Positions 1 to 6,768 of a DNA stretch of 6,768 nucleotides are shown piece after piece. The stretch comes from an uncultured Desulfovibrio sp. (GTDB taxonomy: Bacteria > Desulfobacterota > Desulfovibrionia > Desulfovibrionales > Desulfovibrionaceae): positions 1 through 6,768 of the forward strand of contig CAMWVJ010000062.1 of the NCBI GenBank assembly GCA_947177645.1. The letters are read 5' to 3'. The first letter of the stretch is position 1. Each line of letters opens with the position of its first letter. The notes under the pieces are model-generated. The model was not told the DNA's origin and made no database searches. It saw only the letters and a program-made list of their open reading frames with translations. The translations under genes and the position numbers were made by a program.

Positions 1-108
1 GCCAGCCCCGAAAAATCTTATTTTTTAGGATTCTTCCGGCACCAGCACCCGTCTTCCGCTTCGCTTCAGACGGATTTAAGGAATATTTACCAACTCCTCC
101 AAAAAGGA
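1..108. other. Non-coding trailer downstream of the CutA gene
   Basis: This stretch is markedly more A/T-rich than the rest of the window and I find no gene in it. It contains an imperfect inverted repeat (CCGTCT at 49-54 pairing with AGACGG at 68-73, with a small inner GC/GC pairing). A second A/T-rich inverted repeat near the left edge pairs GAAAAATC with GATTCTTC around an 11-base loop containing a T-run (about 10-36). Either could help end the leftward cutA transcript, but on the minus strand neither stem is followed directly by a proper U-tract, so I do not call a Rho-independent terminator. A strong Shine-Dalgarno-like GGAGGAG on the minus strand (about 92-98) has no usable start codon after it. 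Confidence 0.5.
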
Positions 109-473
109 TTATGACGCTGGCGCCGCGCTGTTCTCACCGATCCAGCGCACAAAGGGCGCATGCCCGGCCGCCACCGCAAGCCCGAGCACGCAGGGGACGG
201 CGTGCGGATGCGCCGCAGCGACCGCCGCGCAAAAAGCCGCAAAAGCCGGCGCCGCCACCTGCGCGAACAGGATGCGCTCCCGCGCCTCGCAGACCTCGCC
301 CTGCCAGCGGTACACCGAGCGCGCCCCGTCCACCACGTTGACGCCCGCGGCAAGCCCGCGCTCCACCAGGAGCCTGGCCAGCGCGAAGGCCGCCTCGCCG
401 TCGCCCGCCGCATCCGGTACGGTCACATACGCAAGCAGCACTTGGTGGAGGGCGCCCTCGCCTGCCGGGCCGC

Positions 474-477
<4 letters not shown>
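109..477 (-). CDS. cutA: CutA-family divalent ion tolerance protein
   Basis: The product is 122 residues, close to the usual CutA length of 100-115 plus a short N-terminal extension. Family landmarks are in order: YVTVPD (17-22), an ALARLLVERGLAA helix (32-44), VNVVDGARSVYRWQGEV (46-62), HPHAVP (90-95) and the closing FVRWI (109-113). CutA proteins are small cytoplasmic trimers with a ferredoxin-like fold, linked in E. coli to copper tolerance, although the biochemical role is still unclear. Deviations: the Cys commonly found in LAACVN is Gly45, and the common HPYEVP motif reads HPHAVP. The ATG overlaps the TGA of the kinase gene upstream (ATGA), and GGAG lies 8 bases before it, so it is probably translationally coupled as the last gene of the signalling operon. 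The family assignment is solid; a metal-related function here is inference. Confidence 0.88.
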
Positions 478-3217
<2,740 letters not shown>

Positions 3218-3239
<22 letters not shown>

Positions 3240-3568
3240 ACGCGGTCGTATTCTTCCTGAAGCTCGGGCATCATGGCCTTGGCGCCGGGCCAGTCGCCCG
3301 CGCGCATCTTCGCCTCCTGGGCGAGGGCCAGCGCCTGCATGTGGTCGCAGCCGATGCTGCCGCAGACGCTCTTGAGCGTGTGCACGGCCGCGGCGGCAGC
3401 GGCGGCGTCGTCAGCGGCCACTGCCGCGGCCAGGGCCGCATAGCTCTTTTCCTCAAGAAAGCGGCCGAAATAGCGCTCGAGCATGCCGGCATTGCCCATG
3501 AAGCGCTCGAGGGCGCCGTCCACATTGATCCCCGCGGCCTTGAGCCGCTCCTTGCGAGTCGCATCCAT
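3218..3568 (-). CDS. Free-standing Hpt (histidine phosphotransfer) domain protein
   Basis: This 116-residue protein consists of little more than one Hpt domain. The signature is AVHTLKSVCGSIGC (61-74), with His63 as the predicted phosphorylated residue and Lys66 at the usual +3 position. Flanking Ala-rich and acidic amphipathic helices fit the four-helix bundle. There is no kinase, receiver or membrane segment, so it should be a soluble shuttle between receiver domains. The ATG lies 6 bases after the stop of the HD-GYP gene, and its Shine-Dalgarno AAGGTGA contains that stop codon. Its end overlaps the hybrid kinase start by 22 bases. The neighbouring kinase lacks an Hpt module, so this protein most likely carries phosphate from a kinase receiver domain to the receiver of the HD-GYP protein. 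The family call rests on the clear HTLKS motif; the partners are inferred from gene order. Confidence 0.88.
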
Positions 3569-3574
3569 AAAAGT

Positions 3575-3581
3575 TCACCTT
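3575..3581 (-). promoter_or_regulatory. Ribosome binding site of the Hpt gene overlapping the preceding stop codon
   Basis: On the minus strand the sequence AAGGTGA sits 6 bases before the Hpt ATG. Its TGA is also the stop codon of the HD-GYP gene, so a ribosome terminating there is already on the Hpt initiation site. This supports both the chosen Hpt start and translational coupling of the two genes. Confidence 0.75.
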
Positions 3582-4696
3582 GTCTCAGTCTGTGCAGGGG
3601 TGTGCGTATGCGCGCCGCGCGCATACAGGTCGCGGATGGCGGGCGCGATGTCGCGGAAATACTGCATCAGCAGGGGGTTGAAGGTTCCGCAGCGGCCGTT
3701 GACGATCATGTCCACCGCGTCCATGTGCTCGAAGGGCGGCTTGTAGATGCGCTGGCTCACCAGGGCGTCGTACACGTCGGCCACGCCCACGATCTGCGCG
3801 TAGATGGGGATGTCGTCCCCGGCGAGGCCGTCGGGATAGCCCTTGCCGTCCCAGCGCTCGTGGTGGTGGCGGGCGATGAGCCTGGCGTAATCGTAGAAGG
3901 GCAGGCCCTTGAGCTGCGGGATCTGGGTCAGCATCTCGTCGCCGCTCACCGTGTGCCGCTGCATGGTGGCGAACTCTTCGGGCGTGAGCCTGGCCGGCTT
4001 GTTGAGGATGGCGTCCGGCACGGAGATCTTGCCCACGTCGTGCAGGATGGCCGCCAGCGCGATCTGGCGGATCTCCTCCTTGGAGAACTGCTCGCGCAGG
4101 GGGGTCTCCTCGAGCAGGAGGCGCGTGATGTCGTGGATGCGGCGCACATGCTCGCCGGACTCCCCGCTGCGGAACTCCGTTGCCGTGGCAAGGGCCTCGA
4201 TCATGCCCATGTTGAGGTTCTGGAGCTGCTGGTTCTGCTCGCGCAGTTCTTCGGTCTGCTCGGCCACCACGTCGGCGAGATGGTTGCGCGCGGCGAACAG
4301 CTCCATGACCGAATTGACGCGCCGGAGCACGATGGGCGGCGTGATGGGCTTGGAGATGACATCCATGACCCCGAGGTCGTAGGCCTGCTTGATGACCTCG
4401 CTGTCGCTCTCGCCGGTAATGAGGAAGACCGGGATGCGCTCGGGCACATGACGTTCGGCCAGGTGCTCAAGCATGGTCATGCCGTCCATGACCGGCATCA
4501 TCACGTCGAGGAGGATGGCGCAGACCTCGGCCTCGTGCTCGGCGAGCAGGTCGAGGCCCTGCTGGCCGTTCTCGGCCTGGAGGATGGCGTGCTCCGCCTC
4601 GAAGATCATGGAGAGGATGTCGCGGTTCAGCTCGTCGTCATCCACGATGAGCATGGTATTGGGGGCGCCCTGGCGGCGCGTGAAAGACGTTTGCAT
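3575..4696 (-). CDS. Response regulator with HD-GYP cyclic di-GMP phosphodiesterase output
   Basis: From the ATG at 4696 the product is 373 residues. The N-terminal receiver (about 13-130) has acidic residues Asp19-Asp21, phospho-acceptor Asp64 in LLDVMMP, Thr94 and Lys116. A Gln/Glu/Leu-rich likely coiled coil (about 140-162) leads into the HD-GYP domain (about 165-355). The metal and catalytic residues appear complete: His183 (GEHVRR), His219-Asp220 with Lys223 (HDVGK), His248 (QRHT), His278-His279 and GYP at 286-288 (HHERWDGKGYPDG), and Asp307 (VADVYDAL). HD-GYP proteins hydrolyse cyclic di-GMP to pGpG or GMP in the cytoplasm, so this should be an active enzyme controlled by phosphorylation, RpfG-like in architecture. 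A longer reading frame begins with GTG at 4759. I prefer the ATG because the extra 21 residues look non-native, but neither start has a strong ribosome site. It is the first gene of the tight signalling cluster. Confidence 0.93.
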   Translation of the reverse strand: MQTSFTRRQGAPNTMLIVDDDELNRDILSMIFEAEHAILQAENGQQGLDLLAEHEAEVCAILLDVMMPVMDGMTMLEHLAERHVPERIPVFLITGESDSEVIKQAYDLGVMDVISKPITPPIVLRRVNSVMELFAARNHLADVVAEQTEELREQNQQLQNLNMGMIEALATATEFRSGESGEHVRRIHDITRLLLEETPLREQFSKEEIRQIALAAILHDVGKISVPDAILNKPARLTPEEFATMQRHTVSGDEMLTQIPQLKGLPFYDYARLIARHHHERWDGKGYPDGLAGDDIPIYAQIVGVADVYDALVSQRIYKPPFEHMDAVDMIVNGRCGTFNPLLMQYFRDIAPAIRDLYARGAHTHTPAQTETR

Positions 4697-4719
4697 GGCG
4701 AGGCCCGTGCGGGGTTGGC

Positions 4720-4736
4720 GACGGCGCGGCGCCGTC
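4720..4736. repeat. Near-perfect palindrome in the leader of the HD-GYP gene
   Basis: GACGGCGC and GCGCCGTC are exact reverse complements separated by a single G. The element lies 23 bases upstream of the preferred ATG at 4696. It could be an operator half-site pair or an RNA hairpin (7 base pairs with a CGG loop) that limits ribosome access. If the GTG at 4759 were the true start, the element would instead be coding. High local GC makes a chance palindrome possible. Confidence 0.45.
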
Positions 4737-4773
4737 CATTCTTGCAAGGGGGAACCCACAACCTGTCCCGGGC

Positions 4774-4802
4774 AGCCTAGCGGATTTTGCCCGCTTCAGC
4801 AA
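4774..4802 (-). promoter_or_regulatory. Possible weak promoter for the HD-GYP/Hpt/kinase/cutA operon
   Basis: On the minus strand TTGCTG (4802-4797) and TAGGCT (4779-4774) are spaced by 17 bases. Each hexamer matches the sigma70 consensus at only 3 of 6 positions, so this is a weak candidate. Its position fits: transcription would begin near 4767, leaving a leader of about 70 bases before the ATG at 4696 and almost none before the alternative GTG at 4759. Read-through from the upstream 132-residue gene is the other possible source of expression. Confidence 0.28.
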
Positions 4803-4820
4803 CAGTGCGGGGGCCGTGCG

Positions 4821-4861
4821 GGGCGGCAAAGATACAGCGCCTTCGCCGGCGGCGGCCGCCC
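4821..4861 (-). other. Inverted repeat just after the stop of the 132-residue gene
   Basis: GGGCGGC (4821-4827) and GCCGCCC (4855-4861) are exact reverse complements, and the second arm abuts the stop codon at 4862. It sits where a terminator or attenuating hairpin would be expected for the leftward transcript. The loop is 27 bases long and no U-tract follows on the minus strand, so it is not a convincing Rho-independent terminator. In such GC-rich DNA a seven-base pairing can arise by chance. Confidence 0.2.
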
Positions 4862-5260
4862 TCATCGGTCCTTGGGACCTTCGGCGCCCTTGTCCTCCCG
4901 CAAGGGGCGGAAGCTCAGCACCCGGCAGGGCGGGGCCGCAGGGCTGTCGTCCCGCTCGAGCACGAAGTCCGCGGGCGCTGGGCCTTCCGTCGCCGCCGCG
5001 GGCTGTGCGCCGGGCTGCGCGTGGCCGCGCTCCCCTCCCCGTTCCTCGGGCGGGCGGCGCTGCTCGCGCCAGCAATAGTTGAAGAGCTGGTTTTTCCAGC
5101 GCTTGGCCTGGATGAGCGAAAAGACGAGCGCCCCCTCCTCCCAGCGCTTGGTGGGCTCGAAACGGCTCGTCAGGGTGGCGTACTTGCTCCAGAGCGACAT
5201 GAGCGAGGCTTCGTCCAGGGCGTCCAGCTGCCGCGCGAGCTTGAGCAGTAGTTTTTCCAT
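4862..5260 (-). CDS. Hypothetical protein of unknown function, possibly lineage-conserved
   Basis: I do not recognise a named family. The product is 132 residues, soluble, with no signal peptide or membrane segment. Residues 1-67 look like a folded helical, Trp- and Leu-rich domain (key residues Trp24, Trp40, Trp55, Trp64, in contexts such as LWSKYA, KRWEEGA and AKRWKNQLF). Residues 68-105 are a low-complexity Pro/Ala/Gly/Glu linker that looks disordered. A short basic tail motif CRVLSFRPLRED (112-123) stands out as possibly functional. The start is well supported: GGGGGAGGTG precedes the ATG by about 8 bases and a good promoter lies about 42 bases upstream. It is transcribed away from the AICAR transformylase gene and toward the signalling cluster, 165 bases before it. 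Coding status is likely; no function can be assigned. Confidence 0.78.
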   Translation of the reverse strand: MEKLLLKLARQLDALDEASLMSLWSKYATLTSRFEPTKRWEEGALVFSLIQAKRWKNQLFNYCWREQRRPPEERGGERGHAQPGAQPAAATEGPAPADFVLERDDSPAAPPCRVLSFRPLREDKGAEGPKDR

Positions 5261-5301
5261 GCGCCGGGCACCTCCCCCTTGTGTTGCCTTCCTTCCGCCT
5301 T

Positions 5302-5330
5302 CTTGTAGAGGTTCGCGCGGGGCGCGTCAA
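5302..5330 (-). promoter_or_regulatory. Sigma70-like promoter for the 132-residue gene
   Basis: On the minus strand TTGACG (5330-5325, 5 of 6 consensus matches) is followed after exactly 17 bases by TACAAG (5307-5302, 4 of 6). The predicted start of transcription is near 5295, giving a leader of about 35 bases that contains the strong GGGGGAGGTG ribosome site before the ATG at 5260. This is the best promoter match I found in the window. The -35 element and part of the spacer are embedded in the inverted repeats at 5317-5350. Confidence 0.6.
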
Positions 5331-5350
5331 CGCGCCCGCTGGCGCCCCGC
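5317..5350. repeat. Two overlapping, mutually exclusive inverted repeats between the divergent genes
   Basis: Pair A is GGGCGCG (5320-5326) with CGCGCCC (5331-5337) around a TCAA loop. Pair B is GCGGGGCGC (5317-5325) with GCGCCCCGC (5342-5350). They share the left arm, so only one can form at a time. The element covers the -35 hexamer of the minus-strand promoter and lies upstream of the AICAR transformylase start. It could be an operator for divergent control or, if transcribed, alternative RNA folds. The exact complementarity is seen directly; any regulatory role is inference. Confidence 0.45.
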
Positions 5351-5360
5351 CGGCTTTCGT

Positions 5361-5368
5361 GCTAGGGT
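5361..5368 (+). promoter_or_regulatory. Possible -10 element for the AICAR transformylase gene
   Basis: GCTAGGGT lies about 55 bases before the ATG at 5424, and TAGGGT matches the -10 consensus at 3 of 6 positions. No good -35 hexamer is found 16-18 bases upstream. The octamer resembles GCTAGGCT in the weak promoter candidate before the HD-GYP gene, which is the only extra support. Confidence 0.22.
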
Positions 5369-5412
5369 GGCGCCTTCCCGCGCGGCCCCTCCCCACGCCG
5401 CGCCCAGCGCAC

Positions 5413-5416
5413 GGAG
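5413..5416 (+). promoter_or_regulatory. Ribosome binding site fixing the AICAR transformylase start
   Basis: GGAG sits 7 bases before the ATG at 5424. The reading frame stays open a further 345 bases upstream, but that part would overlap the 132-residue gene on the other strand and reads as low-complexity Arg/Ala/Pro/Ser sequence, so this site marks the real start. Confidence 0.65.
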
Positions 5417-5423
5417 ACGCACG

Positions 5424-6710
5424 ATGCCCGACCTCAAAGCCATGTATTCCACCATCCGCAAGGATGCTTTCCCGGACACCATGACCATCCTCCTCGGCGA
5501 CGAGCGCCTGGTCTATGAAAAGCGCACCTGGACACTCGACGGCGAGGAAAAGGGCCTGCGCTACGGCGAAAACCCGGACCAGCCCGCCGCCCTCTACGCC
5601 CTCAAGGAAGGCTCGCCCACGCTCGGCGGCCTTTCCTGGCGCGGCCCAAAGCACGGCATCGTCTCGCGCATGGACGAGGCGCAGATGATCCAGGCCGGCA
5701 AGCACCCCGGCAAGACCAACCTCACGGACGTGGACAACGGCGCCAACATCCTGCAATACCTCACGGAGCGCCCGGCCGCGGTCATCCTCAAGCACAACAA
5801 CCCTTGCGGCGCCGCCTGGGTGACGGAGGCCGAGGGCGGCGTGGCCGAGGCCGTCACCCGCGCCTACTGGAGCGACCGCATTGCGGCATTCGGCGGCGCG
5901 GTGGTGGTCAACCGGCCGCTCACGAGGGCGGCCGCCGAGACCATCGCGGCGAGCTACTTTGAGGTGGTGGCCGCGCCGGCCTTCGAGGAGGGCGCGGTGG
6001 ACATCCTCAAGGGCCGCAAGAACCTGCGCATCATGGAGCTGCCGGGCCTCGGGCGCCTTGAGGAGCTGGTGGGTTCGGCGTGGCTCGACATCAAGAGCCT
6101 CGCCGACGGCGGCATCATCGTCCAGAAATCCTTTCAGAACCGCATCCTGACAGACGCGGACTTCCTGCCGGCCACGGCGCGCACCAAGGACGGCGTGGAA
6201 GTCGTGGCGCGCGCGCCCGACCGCAAGGAGCTGTCCGACCTGCGCTTCGCCTGGGCCGTGGAGGCGGGCGTGACTTCCAATTCGGTGATTTTCGCCCGCG
6301 ACGGCGCGACCGTCGCCATCGGCACCGGCGAGCAGGACCGCGTGGGCTGCGTGGAGCTTACCATCCACAAGGCCATGACCAAGTATGCGGACAGCCTCGC
6401 CTTCCGCGAATGCGGCCTTTCGCTCTACGAGCTGGAGCAGAAGGCGGCCGGCGACCCGACCCTCGAGGAAAAGCTCACTGGCATCCGCACGCGCACCCGC
6501 GAGGCGCGCGGGGGCCTGCCCGGCTCGCGCCTCGTGTCCGACGGCTTCTTCCCCTTCCGCGACGGCGTGGACGTGGCCATCGCCCAGGGCGTCACCGCCA
6601 TCGCCCAGCCCGGCGGCTCCCTGCGCGACGCCGAGGTGATCATGGCCTGCAACGAGGCCGTCCCGCAGGTGGCCATGGTCTTCACCGGCCAGCGGTCCTT
6701 CAAGCATTAG
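5424..6710 (+). CDS. purH: Stand-alone AICAR formyltransferase (PurH C-terminal domain type)
   Basis: The product is 428 residues. It resembles the transformylase half of PurH, which moves a formyl group from 10-formyltetrahydrofolate to AICAR to give FAICAR, the penultimate step of IMP synthesis in the cytoplasm. Landmarks: LRYGENPDQPAALY (45-58), ILKHNNPCG (121-129) with the Lys123-His124 pair matching the catalytic Lys-His of PurH, TSNSVIFARDG (284-294), SDGFFPFRDGVD (372-383), AQPGGSLRDAEVI (394-406) and the C-terminal FTGQRSFKH. Typical bifunctional PurH is about 510-530 residues; here the N-terminal MGS-like IMP cyclohydrolase domain is absent, so the last ring closure must be done by another protein. 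The usual NPHQ is NPDQ and the usual RHFRH end is RSFKH, as in a divergent subfamily. The symbol purH is used for homology only. The next gene appears to start 13 bases downstream. Confidence 0.9.
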   Translation: MPDLKAMYSTIRKDAFPDTMTILLGDERLVYEKRTWTLDGEEKGLRYGENPDQPAALYALKEGSPTLGGLSWRGPKHGIVSRMDEAQMIQAGKHPGKTNLTDVDNGANILQYLTERPAAVILKHNNPCGAAWVTEAEGGVAEAVTRAYWSDRIAAFGGAVVVNRPLTRAAAETIAASYFEVVAAPAFEEGAVDILKGRKNLRIMELPGLGRLEELVGSAWLDIKSLADGGIIVQKSFQNRILTDADFLPATARTKDGVEVVARAPDRKELSDLRFAWAVEAGVTSNSVIFARDGATVAIGTGEQDRVGCVELTIHKAMTKYADSLAFRECGLSLYELEQKAAGDPTLEEKLTGIRTRTREARGGLPGSRLVSDGFFPFRDGVDVAIAQGVTAIAQPGGSLRDAEVIMACNEAVPQVAMVFTGQRSFKH

Positions 6711-6723
6711 GCAAGGCGACCGC

Positions 6724-6768
6724 ATGGATGCCACGCCGCCGAAAAAGCCCGCGCCCACGCGCTTCCCG
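6724..6768 (+). CDS. Probable 5' end of a gene running off the window
   Basis: An ATG 13 bases after the AICAR transformylase stop opens a frame of 15 codons to the window edge (MDATPPKKPAPTRFP). AAGG lies 7 bases before it as a plausible ribosome site. The spacing suggests an operon with the transformylase gene, possibly another purine or housekeeping function. Too little is visible to name it. Confidence 0.42.
   Translation, partial: MDATPPKKPAPTRFP

Noticed and set aside
49..73. Hairpin as a Rho-independent terminator for the cutA operon
   Set aside because: The stem is only six base pairs with an imperfect interior, and no U-tract follows it on the minus strand.
92..98. A strong GGAGGAG ribosome-site-like sequence on the minus strand after cutA
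   Set aside because: The only following start is a TTG that reaches a stop after five codons, so there is no supported small gene.
111..341. A 76-codon plus-strand frame preceded by AAAAAGGATT
   Set aside because: The AGG is too close to the ATG, and the frame is antisense to cutA with a low-complexity Arg/Pro/Ala product.
4697..4759. A 21-residue extension of the HD-GYP protein from a GTG start
   Set aside because: The residues do not resemble a receiver N-terminus, there is no clear ribosome site, and the palindrome and weak promoter fit better with the ATG at 4696. It is not fully excluded.
3341..4780. A 479-codon open frame on the plus strand opposite the Hpt and HD-GYP genes
   Set aside because: It is antisense to two well-supported domains, has low-complexity composition and no plausible motifs.
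5079..5423. N-terminal extension of the AICAR transformylase that might hold the missing cyclohydrolase domain
   Set aside because: The 115 extra codons read as Arg/Ser/Ala/Pro-rich sequence with no MGS-like features and overlap the divergent gene; GGAG and ATG at 5413-5426 give a clean start.
4638..6758. A 706-codon open frame on the minus strand opposite the AICAR transformylase
   Set aside because: It spans a real plus-strand gene, the divergent intergenic region and the 132-residue gene with no domain signature; it is a codon-bias artefact.

Overview
The window is a GC-rich, densely coding bacterial segment. The codon bias (G/C at third positions), a stand-alone AICAR transformylase, and a two-transmembrane PAS hybrid kinase with a YQYPFIVS-type sensor domain together suggest a member of the Desulfovibrionaceae or a close sulfate-reducing relative. 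That assignment is an inference from protein style, not from a marker gene.

Layout: two divergent transcription units meet in the intergenic region 5261-5423. Leftward (minus strand, read from right to left) come a 132-residue conserved-looking protein of unknown function (5260-4862) and a 165-base gap. These are followed by a tight four-gene cluster: a response regulator with an HD-GYP output domain (4696-3575), a free-standing Hpt phosphotransfer protein (3568-3218), a 921-residue membrane hybrid histidine kinase with two receiver domains (3239-474), and a CutA-family protein (477-109). The last four genes are separated by 6 bases or overlap (22 bases, then a 4-base ATGA overlap), so they almost certainly form one translationally coupled operon. 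Bases 1-108 are non-coding trailer. Rightward (plus strand) come a purine-biosynthesis AICAR formyltransferase lacking the cyclohydrolase domain (5424-6710) and, 13 bases later, the probable start of another gene that runs off the window.

How the genes may work together: the kinase has a periplasmic helical sensor, PAS, HisKA, HATPase and two receivers but no Hpt domain. The separate Hpt gene supplies the missing step, and the REC-HD-GYP protein is the natural terminal acceptor. The operon therefore encodes a complete His-Asp-His-Asp relay whose predicted output is cyclic di-GMP hydrolysis, comparable in logic to RpfC/RpfG but with the Hpt as a free protein. CutA at the operon end is an unexplained passenger.

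The best regulatory signal is a minus-strand sigma70-like promoter (TTGACG, 17 bases, TACAAG) ahead of the 132-residue protein. Overlapping inverted repeats cover its -35 element and spacer. I see no mobile element, CRISPR array, tRNA or rRNA.
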